A stretch of 64,000 bases of DNA, from assembly GCF_900102625.1 (NCBI RefSeq), contig NZ_FMZC01000021.1:1-64000 (forward strand). The letters run 5' to 3'. The notes below the pieces were generated by a model. That model saw only the letters and a list, made by a program, of their open reading frames with translations. It was not told where the DNA came from and did no database searches. The position numbers and the translations under genes are program-made. The DNA is from Paracidovorax valerianellae (GTDB lineage Bacteria > Pseudomonadota > Gammaproteobacteria > Burkholderiales > Burkholderiaceae_C). Of the stretch, positions 14,000-22,698 are shown piece after piece. How positions within the stretch are numbered: the first letter of the stretch is position 1; each line of letters opens with the position of its first letter.

Positions 14000-14530
14000 A
14001 TGATCGACGTCCGCAAAACACCTGCACCCGGCCTGCCCCCCTCTCCTGTGACCGTGGCGGGCATTCCTTTTCTGGTGGAAGAAAGCATCGGCTACCAGAT
14101 GCGTCGCATCGTCTGCATCGTCGCCAGCGAGATCGAGCGCCGCATGGAGCCCCTGGGCCTGACCGATGCGCAATGGAAGCCGCTGCTGCGCCTGTACCTG
14201 AAGCACGAAAACACCGTGGCGGGCTTGGCGCGCCTGTGCCAGCTCGACGCTGGCGGCATGACGCGCCTGCTGGACCGGCTGGAAGCCAAGGGCCTGTGCA
14301 CACGCACCCGCTCGCTGGAAGACCGCCGGGTCGTGCACATCGAACTCACGCCCGAAGGGCATGCGGCGGCCGCGCAGATTCCCGACATCTTGGGCGGCGT
14401 GCAGCAGATCTGCGCCCAGGGCTTCCAGCCGGCCGAGTACCGCCAGCTGCAGGATTTCCTGCAGCGCATCCACGGCAACCTGCAAGCGCTAGGCGCTGCC
14501 GCCGACACGGGCACCCCCAGTCTTTCCTGA
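14000..14530 (+). CDS. MarR-family transcriptional regulator
   Basis: This 176-residue winged-helix protein has a dimerisation helix, then GLTDAQWKPLLRLY, a recognition helix around LDAGGMTRLLDRLEAKGL and a wing with RSLEDRRVVHIELTPEG. It is the first gene of an operon with an outer-membrane factor, a membrane-fusion protein and an MFS pump, so it probably represses them and releases DNA on binding a toxic compound. The start ATG is only about 8 nt past the predicted -10 element, so either the mRNA is leaderless or a later start is used. Confidence 0.9.
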   Translation: MIDVRKTPAPGLPPSPVTVAGIPFLVEESIGYQMRRIVCIVASEIERRMEPLGLTDAQWKPLLRLYLKHENTVAGLARLCQLDAGGMTRLLDRLEAKGLCTRTRSLEDRRVVHIELTPEGHAAAAQIPDILGGVQQICAQGFQPAEYRQLQDFLQRIHGNLQALGAAADTGTPSLS

Positions 14531-14543
14531 GAGTCAGCAAGCC

Positions 14544-16160
14544 ATGAACGCCACTTTCGACCACCCCTCGCACGCCACGGCCGACACGGCCCTGGACGGC
14601 GCCGCACCGGCCGCCGAGCCCTCTTCCAGCAGCCCCTTGCGCGGCGCGCTGCAGTATTTCGCCACGCTGGCCATCGCGCTGCTGGCGCTGCCGGGCCTGA
14701 CGGCCTGCGCCGACATGTCGGGCATCGCGCCGCACGCGCAGATGCGCGATGCCGCTTCGCTCGGGCTGACCGCCCCTGCCGGCAGCACGGGCGCCGCGCA
14801 GAAGGCCTTTGCCGAATCCACCCTGCCCACCGACTGGTGGCTGGGCTTCGGCGACAGCCAGCTGGACGCGCTCATCGACCGGGCGCTGGCCACCAACCCC
14901 AACCTGAAGGCGACCGAGGCGCGCATCGCACGTGCCCAGGCGTTCATCGAAACCGCGCGCGCCGCCGACGGCCCGCAGCTCAACGGCAGCCTGGATGTGA
15001 CCCGCCAGCTCTACAGCGCCAACGGGCCGTACCCGCCACCGCTGGCCGGCAGCGTGCTCAACAGCGGCACGGGCCGCCTGACCGGCAGTTGGGAGATCGA
15101 CTTCTTCGGCAAGAACCGCGCGGCGCTCGAATCCGCCCTGGGCAGCGCCAACGCCGCGCAGGCCGACGCCCAGGCGGCCCGCCTGCTGCTGGCCAGCAAC
15201 GTCGCCCGGAGCTATTTCCAGCTGGCGCGCCTGAAGGCCCAACTGGGCGTGGCCGAGCGCACGCTGGCCCAGCGCAACGAAACGCTGCGCCTGGTGCGCG
15301 ACCGGGTGGATGCCGGCCTGGACACGCAACTGGAGCGGCGCCAGAGCGAGGGCGGCCTGCCCGAGGCACGCCAGCAGATCGAGGCGATCCAGGAACAGAT
15401 CGCGCTGACACGCAACGCCCTGGGCGCCCTGGTGGGACAGCCGAATGCCGCGGCTGCCCTGGATTTTCCTGCCCTTGACGCTATTCATTCGATAGCAATT
15501 CCCAGCACCTTGCCGGCCGACCTGCTGGGCCGCCGGCCGGACGTGGCCGCCGCGCGCTGGCGCGTGGAAGCCGCCACGCAGGACGTGGCCGTGGCCAAGG
15601 CGCAGTTCTATCCGAACGTGAACCTCACCGCGTTCCTCGGCCTGTCGTCCATCGGGCTGGACCATTTCGCCCAGGCGGGCAGCAAGGAATGGGGAATCGG
15701 CCCGGCGGTCCGCCTGCCGATCTTCGATTCCGGCCGCCTGCGCGCCAACCTGCGCGGCAAGGCAGCCGATGTGGATGCGGCGGTCGAGAGCTACAACGCC
15801 GCGCTGATCGACGCCGTGCATGACGCGGCCGACCAATTGGCGTCGTCCCGCTCGATCGAGCGCCAGCAGGCCGAGCAGCGCCACGCGCAGGAAGCCGCCG
15901 AAGCCGCCTACGACATCGCCCGCCAGCGCTACCAGGCGGGCCTCGGTAACTACCTGAACGTGCTCACCGCCGAGACCGCCGTGCTGGCGCAGCGCCGTCA
16001 GGCCGTGGACCTGGAAGCCCGCCGCCTGGACACGCAGGTCGCGCTCATCCGCGCCCTCGGCGGGGGCTATGCCGCCCCCATGCCTGGCGCTGCCGCTGGC
16101 ACGGGCGCCGTCGCCACGGCGCCTGCCGCAGCCGCCGCCACCTCCAGCACGGCGCATTGA
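14544..16160 (+). CDS. Outer-membrane efflux lipoprotein (NodT/OprM type)
   Basis: This 538-residue outer-membrane channel belongs to a tripartite pump. After an unusual 33-residue polar N-terminus there is a hydrophobic stretch and a lipobox LTAC (residues 52-55), predicting lipidation of Cys55. Two OEP repeats follow, with the typical TDWWLGFGDSQLDALIDRAL start and the YNAAL/RYQAGLGNYLNVLTAE region near the end. It begins 13 bp after marR. Codons for AIHSIAI near residue 315 coincide with a GCTAT...ATAGC inverted repeat, perhaps an old repeat insertion. Confidence 0.92.
   Translation: MNATFDHPSHATADTALDGAAPAAEPSSSSPLRGALQYFATLAIALLALPGLTACADMSGIAPHAQMRDAASLGLTAPAGSTGAAQKAFAESTLPTDWWLGFGDSQLDALIDRALATNPNLKATEARIARAQAFIETARAADGPQLNGSLDVTRQLYSANGPYPPPLAGSVLNSGTGRLTGSWEIDFFGKNRAALESALGSANAAQADAQAARLLLASNVARSYFQLARLKAQLGVAERTLAQRNETLRLVRDRVDAGLDTQLERRQSEGGLPEARQQIEAIQEQIALTRNALGALVGQPNAAAALDFPALDAIHSIAIPSTLPADLLGRRPDVAAARWRVEAATQDVAVAKAQFYPNVNLTAFLGLSSIGLDHFAQAGSKEWGIGPAVRLPIFDSGRLRANLRGKAADVDAAVESYNAALIDAVHDAADQLASSRSIERQQAEQRHAQEAAEAAYDIARQRYQAGLGNYLNVLTAETAVLAQRRQAVDLEARRLDTQVALIRALGGGYAAPMPGAAAGTGAVATAPAAAAATSSTAH
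15480..15497. repeat. Degenerate dispersed repeat box, copy R3, inside a coding sequence
   Basis: GCTAT, seven bases, ATAGC (15480-15496) in an AT-rich patch of an otherwise GC-rich efflux gene. The same box opens copies R2, R4 and R9. Only this part of the repeat is recognisable, so it may be coincidental. Confidence 0.4.
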
Positions 16161-16215
16161 GCCCGTTTCCCTTCATTCAGACCGCAACGCATTTCCGACG
16201 CGAGGAGCCTTTTCC

Positions 16216-17520
16216 ATGAACGCACCGCAAACCCCCAACATCCCCGCAGATGCCGGCGCCGCCAAGGGCCGCCGCCGCAAGGCACTCATCTCGCTCGCCG
16301 TCGTCGTCGTGCTGGCCGGCGGCGCCTGGGGCGTGTACGACTGGCTGGTGGCCAGCCATTACGAAGACACCGACAACGCCTACGTGCAGGGCAACGTGAT
16401 CCAGATCACGCCGCAGACGGGCGGCACGGTCATGTCCATCCTGGCCGACGACACCGACTTCGTGAAGGCCGGCGCGCCGCTCGTCAAGCTGGACCCGGCC
16501 GACGCCACCGTGGCGCTGGAGCAAGCCGAAGCCGGCCTCGCCCAGGCCGTGCGCCAGGCGCGCACGCTGTACTCCAACAACGGTTCGCTCACCGCGCAGA
16601 TCAACCTGCGCCAGGCCGACGTGGCCAAGGCCCGCTCCGACATCGCACGCGCCACCGACGACCTGCGGCGCCGCCAGGCGCTGGCGGGCAACGGCGCGGT
16701 CTCGAAAGAAGAGTTGAACCACGCCCAGAACCAGCTTGATTCAGCCCGCACCGCACTGGCGGCGGCCGAGGCCGGCGTGGTGTCGGCGCGCGAGCAGCTC
16801 GCCAGCAACCAGTCGCTCACCCAGGGCATCGCCGTGGACCAGAACCCCAACGTGCTGGCCGCCGCCGCCAAGGTGCGCGAGGCCTATCTGGCCGCGCGCC
16901 GCACCGACCTGCCCGCCCCCGTGGACGGCTATGTCGCGCGCCGCACCGTGCAACTGGGCCAGCGCGTGGCCGCCGGCACGCCGCTGATGACCGTGGTGCC
17001 GCTCAACCAGGTGTGGGTGGACGCGAACTTCAAGGAAAACCAGCTGCGCAACCTGCGCCTGGGCCAGCCCGCCAAGCTCACGGCCGACCTGTACGGCAAG
17101 AAGGTGGAATACACCGGCACCATCGCCGGCATGGGCGTGGGCACGGGCTCGGCCTTCGCGCTGCTGCCCGCGCAGAACGCCACGGGCAACTGGATCAAGG
17201 TGGTGCAGCGCGTGCCCGTGCGCATCGCGCTGGACGCCGAACAGCTGCGCGCCCACCCGCTGCGCGTGGGCCTGTCGATGGACGTGACGGTGAACACGCA
17301 GGACCGCAGCGGCCACCTGCTGGCCGACGCGCCCCGCACGCAGGCCGTGGCGCAAACCACCGTGTACCAGGACCTGGACAAGGGCGCCGAGGCCGATGTG
17401 GCCCGCATCATCGCGGCCAATGCCGGCCCGGGCTACAAGTCCGCCCTGGCCGCGGCGCCGGCCAAGCCCACGGGCACCGCACAGGTGGCGATGGCGCCTG
17501 CCACCACCGCCTCGCACTGA
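16216..17520 (+). CDS. emrA: EmrA-type membrane-fusion protein of an efflux pump
   Basis: This 434-residue periplasmic adaptor has one inner-membrane helix (about residues 24-42). A lipoyl/barrel-sandwich half-motif follows in YEDTDNAYVQGNVIQITPQTGGTV, then a coiled-coil hairpin and the second half RTDLPAPVDGYVARRTVQLGQRV. It links the MFS pump to the outer-membrane factor. The ATG at 16216 is preceded by GAGGAG. It lies 55 bp after the outer-membrane gene and 129 bp before the MFS gene. Confidence 0.93.
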   Translation: MNAPQTPNIPADAGAAKGRRRKALISLAVVVVLAGGAWGVYDWLVASHYEDTDNAYVQGNVIQITPQTGGTVMSILADDTDFVKAGAPLVKLDPADATVALEQAEAGLAQAVRQARTLYSNNGSLTAQINLRQADVAKARSDIARATDDLRRRQALAGNGAVSKEELNHAQNQLDSARTALAAAEAGVVSAREQLASNQSLTQGIAVDQNPNVLAAAAKVREAYLAARRTDLPAPVDGYVARRTVQLGQRVAAGTPLMTVVPLNQVWVDANFKENQLRNLRLGQPAKLTADLYGKKVEYTGTIAGMGVGTGSAFALLPAQNATGNWIKVVQRVPVRIALDAEQLRAHPLRVGLSMDVTVNTQDRSGHLLADAPRTQAVAQTTVYQDLDKGAEADVARIIAANAGPGYKSALAAAPAKPTGTAQVAMAPATTASH

Positions 17521-17649
17521 CCTCGGCCGGCCCGGCCCTTCGAACCGGCACCAGACCCGGCACCGCTCTTCGCCTTCTTCCCGAGACAGACCCGCTCCGC
17601 ACTGCCGGAGCGGGCCAGCCGTAGAACCACTCCCACAAAACGCTGAACC

Positions 17650-19218
17650 ATGTCTTCCGCCACCACTTCTCCGCCCCTGGCGCCGCCGCCCCTGGAAGGC
17701 AGCGCGCGCATGTGGGGCACGCTGGCCCTGTCGGCCGCGACGTTCATGAACGTGCTGGACACGTCGATCGCCAACGTGTCCCTGCCCGCCATCGCGGGCG
17801 ACCTGGGCGTGAGCCCCACGCAGGGCACCTGGGTCATCACCAGCTTCGCGGTGGCCAATGCCATCGCCGTGCCGCTCACCGGCTGGCTGTCGCAGCGCTT
17901 CGGACAGGTGCGCCTGTTCGTGGCCAGCGTGACGCTGTTCGTGATCGCCTCGCTGCTGTGCGGCGTCGCGCCCAACATGGCCACGCTGATCGCCTTCCGC
18001 GCGCTGCAGGGCTTCGTGGCCGGGCCGATGATTCCGCTGTCGCAGTCGCTGCTGCTTTCCAGCTACCCCAAGGCGCTGGCGGGGCTGGCGATGGCCATGT
18101 GGTCGATGACCACGCTCATCGCGCCGGTGATGGGGCCGCTGCTGGGCGGCTGGATCACCGACAACATGAGCTGGCCGTGGATCTTCTACATCAACGTGCC
18201 GGTCGGGATCATGGCCGTGCTGGTCACGTGGAGCATCTTCCACAAGCGCGAATCCGAGCGGCGCGCGCTGCCCATCGACTCCATCGGCCTCGCGCTGCTG
18301 GTGATCTGGGTGGCGGCCATGCAGGTGATGCTGGACATCGGCAAGGAGCACGACTGGTTCGCCTCGCCGTGGGTCGTGGCCTGCGGCGTGACGGCCGTGG
18401 TGGGCTTCATCGCCTTCATGATCTGGGAGCGCGGCGAGCCGCACCCGGTGGTGGACCTCACGCTGTTCAGAATCCGCAATTTCTGGGCCGGCGCGTTGGC
18501 CACGTCGGTGGGCTACGGCCTGTTCTTCGGCAACGTGGTGCTGCTGCCGCTGTGGCTGCAGCAGTACATGGGCTACACCGCCACGCAGGCCGGCGAAGTG
18601 CTGGCGCCGGTGGGCGTGCTCGCGCTGGTGCTGTCGCCGGTGGTGGGCAAGAACATCGCCAAGGTCGATCCGCGGCGCTTCGCCACGTTTGCCTTCCTGG
18701 TGTTCGCGCTGGTGCTGTGGATGCGGTCGCGCTTCAACACCCAGGCCGATCTGGCAACCATCATGGTGCCCACGATCATCCAGGGGATCGCCATGGCGTT
18801 CTTCTTCATTCCGCTGGTGACGATCACGCTGTCGGAGATCGCGCCGGCACGCATTCCGTCGGCCTCGGGGCTGTCCAACTTCATGCGCATCACGGCCGGC
18901 GCGATCGGCACGTCGGTCTCGACCACGCTCTGGGAACGCCGCGCCACGCTGCACCATGCGCAGCTCACCGAAGGGCTGCAGCAAGGCTCGGGCGTCGTCA
19001 CGCAGACGCTGCAGGGCCTGCAGGCCAGCGGCCTCACGCCCGAGCAGGCGCTGGGCCAGGTGGAGCGCCTGGTGAACCAGCAGGCGTTCATGCTGGCGGC
19101 CAACGACATCTTCTACGCCTCGGCGATCCTCTTCATGCTGCTGATTCCGCTGGTGTGGCTGGCCCACCCGATCAAGGCGAGCGCGGGCAGCGCCGACGCG
19201 GCAGCGGGTGCGCACTGA
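17650..19218 (+). CDS. emrB: EmrB-type MFS multidrug transporter (DHA2, 14 TM)
   Basis: This 522-residue major facilitator has about 14 membrane helices. LDTSIANVSLPAIAGDLG in helix 1 is the DHA2 motif, GWLSQRFGQVRLF is motif A and GPLLGGWITDNMSWPWIFYINVP is the motif C/loop region. With the preceding adaptor and outer-membrane protein it forms a complete proton-driven tripartite exporter of toxic small molecules, controlled by the MarR gene at the head of the operon. The exact substrate is unknown. Confidence 0.95.
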   Translation: MSSATTSPPLAPPPLEGSARMWGTLALSAATFMNVLDTSIANVSLPAIAGDLGVSPTQGTWVITSFAVANAIAVPLTGWLSQRFGQVRLFVASVTLFVIASLLCGVAPNMATLIAFRALQGFVAGPMIPLSQSLLLSSYPKALAGLAMAMWSMTTLIAPVMGPLLGGWITDNMSWPWIFYINVPVGIMAVLVTWSIFHKRESERRALPIDSIGLALLVIWVAAMQVMLDIGKEHDWFASPWVVACGVTAVVGFIAFMIWERGEPHPVVDLTLFRIRNFWAGALATSVGYGLFFGNVVLLPLWLQQYMGYTATQAGEVLAPVGVLALVLSPVVGKNIAKVDPRRFATFAFLVFALVLWMRSRFNTQADLATIMVPTIIQGIAMAFFFIPLVTITLSEIAPARIPSASGLSNFMRITAGAIGTSVSTTLWERRATLHHAQLTEGLQQGSGVVTQTLQGLQASGLTPEQALGQVERLVNQQAFMLAANDIFYASAILFMLLIPLVWLAHPIKASAGSADAAAGAH

Positions 19219-19233
19219 GATGCGGTCGCCATA

Positions 19234-19298
19234 AGATTGCTATAAATTACATAGCAATGCACCCTAGTGGTTATTGCGCTGGAGGCCTATTTCACTCT
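19234..19298. repeat. Dispersed palindromic repeat, copy R4 (best-preserved)
   Basis: It has GCTATAAATTACATAGC, then a CACCCTAGTGG box, TTATTGCGCTGGAGGCC and a TATTTCACTC tail. It sits between the convergent emrB and glycosyltransferase genes and serves as the reference for the family. No U-tract is obvious. Confidence 0.8.
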
Positions 19299-19372
19299 TA
19301 GGCCTGCCTGGAGGCAGAAGGCCTCCCGCCAGCCACCCGGGCCGAAAGCTGGGGGCCGCGCGGGCCGGCTGC

Positions 19373-20053
19373 TCAGGCCGCCACGGCGATCGGCATCTCC
19401 GGGTCCGCATGCCAGCGCGCCTGGAGCCACGCGGCAAAGCCCTCGGGCGCTCGCGCGATGCGGCGGGCGCTGGTGATCACCCGCGGATCGCGCACCCACG
19501 CCACGGTCGCCTGCTGGGCGATCAGCGCCTCCACCAGCCGCACGTCTTCGTGCGCCACCAGTGCGGCAAAGCCGCCGGCGCGGCGGTAGGCGGCCGCGGA
19601 AAGGCCCAGGTTGGCCCCGTGGATGTGCCGGTGCCCGTTGCGGTCCTGGTAATGCGTGGCGAAGGCCTGCGCCACATGGAGCGGGTGCTCGTGCCAGTCC
19701 TCGACGCCGATGGTGCCGCAAACCGCATCGCTGGCGCAGGCCAGTTGCGCCGTGATCCAGTGCGGGGGCACGCGGCTGTCGGCGTCGGTGCAGCACAGCC
19801 AGCGGGCGCCGAGCCCGACCAGATGGTCCATGCCCGCAGCCCGGGCCGCGCCCACGCAGCGCGCGTCGATCTCCAGCACGTCGCAGCCGTGCGCACGCGC
19901 CAGCGCCGCCGTGGCGTCGCGGCAAGCGTCCGCCACCACCACGACACGCACCGGCTCCCGCGGAAACACCTGCGCGGCCGCCGCGCTGATCGACGCCAGA
20001 CAGGCCCCGATAAGGTCCGCCTCATCGTGGGCGGGAATGCAGACGCCGATCAT
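19373..20053 (-). CDS. Family 2 glycosyltransferase
   Basis: This 226-residue GT-A fold enzyme begins MIGVCIPAHDEADLIGACL (nucleotide-sugar binding), has an acidic metal motif CCTDADSRVP, the acceptor-site GANLGLS and a downstream HEDVRL. It lacks membrane helices, so it probably acts in the cytosol on a soluble or membrane-associated acceptor. The start ATG at 20053 overlaps the methyltransferase stop by 4 bp (ATGA). It is the last gene of a four-gene cassette whose logic (acyl-CoA enzyme, deacetylase, methyltransferase, glycosyltransferase) suggests building a modified glycoconjugate. Confidence 0.88.
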   Translation of the reverse strand: MIGVCIPAHDEADLIGACLASISAAAAQVFPREPVRVVVVADACRDATAALARAHGCDVLEIDARCVGAARAAGMDHLVGLGARWLCCTDADSRVPPHWITAQLACASDAVCGTIGVEDWHEHPLHVAQAFATHYQDRNGHRHIHGANLGLSAAAYRRAGGFAALVAHEDVRLVEALIAQQATVAWVRDPRVITSARRIARAPEGFAAWLQARWHADPEMPIAVAA

Positions 20054-20712
20054 GGAGCGGACTCCGGTGTCGGGGCGGGCGCCGGTACGGATGCCAGCCG
20101 CTCCTGCGCGCCGCCCGTGGCCGCGACCGAGGTGGTGCCGCCGTGCTGCCAGATGTCGATGCGCATGTCCTCGTCGCCCCAGCTTCCTACGGAGTCGAGC
20201 GCCAGCGCCTGCCGCGCTGCGCCGTGGATGCCGTCGCCATCGGCCTGCGCATCGGCCACGGGCGCGCGCCAGTGGCACAGGGCCAGATGGCCGCCCCGCT
20301 GCAGGTGCGCTGGCACCTCCGCCAGGAACCGCGCGAAATCTTCCGGCGGCAGGTAATAGGCGAGTTCGGCCACCACGATGAGATCGCTGGGGGTGTCGGG
20401 CCAGCGGTGCGGAAACGTCCAGTGGCGCAGCACCACGTTGCGCACGCCCTTCAGCGTGGCGGCCGCGCGGTCCAGGGCGGCAGTGCTGGCGTCGCAGGCG
20501 ATGAGCTGGTCGCAGCGCGCGGCCAGTGCCAGCGTGTTGCCGCCCACCGAACAGCCGGGCTCGAAGCCCTGCGCATACCGGGCCCGCGGAAGCGCCGCCA
20601 GCAGCAGATCGCGCTTGCGGCGCTCGTACCAGCGCGCGTGCACGCCCCAGGGGTCGGCGCTGCGCGCATGCAATTGTTCGAAATGACCGGCATCGGCGAA
20701 CGGCGCGGCCAT
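20050..20712 (-). CDS. NodS-like SAM-dependent methyltransferase
   Basis: This 220-residue class I methyltransferase has the SAM-binding motif FEPGCSVGGNTLALA and a following acidic D in LIACDAST. The N-terminal DPWGVHARWYERRKRDLLLAALP resembles the NodS group, which N-methylates the de-acetylated glucosamine of Nod factors. It starts 1 nt after the PIG-L deacetylase stop and ends in a 4-bp overlap with the glycosyltransferase. The alanine/proline-rich C-terminal tail is probably disordered. N-methylation of the deacetylase product is an inference from order and family. Confidence 0.85.
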   Translation of the reverse strand: MAAPFADAGHFEQLHARSADPWGVHARWYERRKRDLLLAALPRARYAQGFEPGCSVGGNTLALAARCDQLIACDASTAALDRAAATLKGVRNVVLRHWTFPHRWPDTPSDLIVVAELAYYLPPEDFARFLAEVPAHLQRGGHLALCHWRAPVADAQADGDGIHGAARQALALDSVGSWGDEDMRIDIWQHGGTTSVAATGGAQERLASVPAPAPTPESAP

Positions 20713-20713
20713 G

Positions 20714-21463
20714 TCAGGCCATCACCCATTCGCAGCGGCCGCTCCAGGCACGCAAGGCCGAGGGCTGCAGCACCGGCGCGGCGTCGCCATCGGGCTGGAT
20801 CTGGCTCTGGAACGCCTGTACGGCCCGGGCTTTCGCGCGCATCAGGCCAGCGTCCACCGCGATGCACTGCAGCGCCCGCTGGCGCAATCGCCCGTGGGCT
20901 TCGTGCTCGGGCACCAGCGCCCAGACGGGAAACTCGATGCAGCGTGCGCCCGCCGTGCGGGCTGCCGCCAGGGTGGCCCGGGCGCAGGCTTCGTGGTCGG
21001 GATGGCCGTCGAAGCGCCAGGGCACGAAGACCGTGTCGGTCGGCAGCAACTGCAATTGCATGGCCAGCGACCTCTCCTGGGCCGCCACACCCCCGTCCGG
21101 CAAACCCAGGCGGATCACGTGGGCCGCGATGCCCAGCTGCGCCAGCGCATCGGCCGACTCCTGCGGCCGGGTCTGCAGCAACTGCGCGGGCGTCCAGCGG
21201 CCCGAGCCCGGGTGGCTGGCCTCGCCATCGGTCACGGCATACACCAGCACCTCATGCCCGAAGCGCGCCAGTTGCGCCACCGTGCCGCCCAGGGCCAGGA
21301 CCTCGTCGTCGGGGTGCGGCGCCACCAGGACGATGCGGCTTGCCGGCGCCACCAGCGACTGCGGCGTGGTGTGCAGCCACGGCCGGGCCAGGGCGCTTTT
21401 CGGACGGGCTGGCGCAGGGGGCAACCTCGCCATGGGCTTGTGCAGAGCGATCAGAGCGTCCAT
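20714..21463 (-). CDS. PIG-L family deacetylase
   Basis: This 249-residue zinc-dependent LmbE/PIG-L N-deacetylase has HPDDE at residues 50-54 and a second zinc ligand in GHPDHEACAR. Family members deacetylate N-acetylglucosamine attached to lipids, inositol or thiol conjugates. The start ATG at 21463 overlaps the acyl-CoA dehydrogenase gene by 13 bp; an internal ATG at 21433 is possible. The gene ends 1 nt before the methyltransferase. Elsewhere (recalled) such a deacetylase and methyltransferase occur fused in one protein, which supports sequential action. Confidence 0.9.
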   Translation of the reverse strand: MDALIALHKPMARLPPAPARPKSALARPWLHTTPQSLVAPASRIVLVAPHPDDEVLALGGTVAQLARFGHEVLVYAVTDGEASHPGSGRWTPAQLLQTRPQESADALAQLGIAAHVIRLGLPDGGVAAQERSLAMQLQLLPTDTVFVPWRFDGHPDHEACARATLAAARTAGARCIEFPVWALVPEHEAHGRLRQRALQCIAVDAGLMRAKARAVQAFQSQIQPDGDAAPVLQPSALRAWSGRCEWVMA

Positions 21464-22521
21464 GCGCCGTCTCCCAGGGGGGTGGATGGGCAAGCCTGCG
21501 CCGCAAGGCGGCCCAGCACGGCCAGATCCCACTCGGCGTGGCTCTGGCGCAAAAACACCGACAGGTCCGCCACCCGCCGGGCATGGCCCGCGTCGCGGCA
21601 CAGCGGCCCTGCGCCCAGGGCGCGTCCGATGTGGTCGATGGTGGTGGTCGCTGCGGCCTCCACGGTGCCGCGCACCTGAAGCGCCTCGCGGCGGCCGAAA
21701 GGCGTGCCGACTTCTCCAAGTGAGACCTGTGCCCGGTGGCGGTTTATGGCTTCGGCCGCATGGCGCAAGGCATGGGCCGCAGCGGACAGCGCGCAGTCCA
21801 CCGCGCCCAGGTGCGCAGCCAACAGGCCGTCGGCCGCGTCGCCGCGCTGCTGCACCCGCTGGCGCAGCGGCTGCGCCACGGCGCAGGCGGCGCCGTGCCA
21901 GCACGCGGCGATGCCCGCCGCGCCATGCCAGAAGCCGGGCCGGTCCAGGTAGGCGCCGGGGACGCCCACGGCCCAGGCCGGCACCGCATCGAACAGCACA
22001 TCGACGCTGGCGGTGTCCGCCATGCCCACGGCCTCCCAGCCTTCGCGGGTGACCGTCACGCCTGGATGGCGCATCGAGACGGCGACGAATTGCGGCTGGC
22101 CATCGGCATCGCGCGCGGTGACCAGCGCGGCATTGGCGCCACCGGCGCCGGAACACCAGCTTTTGCGCCCGGTCACGGTCAGGCGGCCATCGGCCTCCCA
22201 ATGGAGTTGCAGCCCGGAGCCCGCCGGCCCTTCGGATGCCCAGACGCCCCAGAGCCCTTCCAGCGGATCGACCACCTTGCGCAGCGCAGCGGCTTCGTTT
22301 ACGCCCAGGATTTCCTGGGCGATGCCGAGCGCGTCAAGGTGGGATTCGAAGAGTTTGCCGACGACGACATCGTCGCCGGTCACCCGCGCGAGCCAGCGAA
22401 ACCGTGCAGCGGTCGAGCACTGCGCTGCAGGGTCGGATTCAAAGGCATGGACCTGCCCCAGCGCGCGGCGCACGGCGGCACCGGCAGGGGAGCCTAGTTC
22501 GGGAATGGGGTCACGGCGCAT
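21451..22521 (-). CDS. Acyl-CoA dehydrogenase-like flavoprotein
   Basis: This 356-residue protein has the acyl-CoA dehydrogenase fold. The middle beta domain contains LTVTGRKSWCSGAGGANAALVTA, a typical flavin/substrate segment, and the C-terminal helical bundle follows. I could not identify the usual catalytic glutamate, so it may act on an unusual substrate or as another flavin enzyme. It is the first gene of the cassette and overlaps the deacetylase by 13 bp. Its upstream 176-bp gap separates it from dienelactone hydrolase. Confidence 0.82.
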   Translation of the reverse strand: MRRDPIPELGSPAGAAVRRALGQVHAFESDPAAQCSTAARFRWLARVTGDDVVVGKLFESHLDALGIAQEILGVNEAAALRKVVDPLEGLWGVWASEGPAGSGLQLHWEADGRLTVTGRKSWCSGAGGANAALVTARDADGQPQFVAVSMRHPGVTVTREGWEAVGMADTASVDVLFDAVPAWAVGVPGAYLDRPGFWHGAAGIAACWHGAACAVAQPLRQRVQQRGDAADGLLAAHLGAVDCALSAAAHALRHAAEAINRHRAQVSLGEVGTPFGRREALQVRGTVEAAATTTIDHIGRALGAGPLCRDAGHARRVADLSVFLRQSHAEWDLAVLGRLAAQACPSTPLGDGAWTL

Positions 22522-22698
22522 GCCCGCGACGCTAAGGGCCGGGGTTCTACGGCTGTGTGGGACTCAGCCTTACGGCCCTGCGAGACACCAGCCCAGCTCA
22601 GCCGTTTCAGGGAGACTGCCACCTGCTTGCCGGGGGCGTTGGCAGGCAAAGTGGCGGATGCGCCGGGCGTCGCTGAATCCCGGCGCAGGCGGCGTCTT

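Noticed and set aside
16741-19215. An 824-codon open frame on the minus strand
   Set aside because: It lies opposite the efflux-pump genes, has the His/Arg/Gln-rich composition of antisense frames in GC-rich DNA and shows no family motif.
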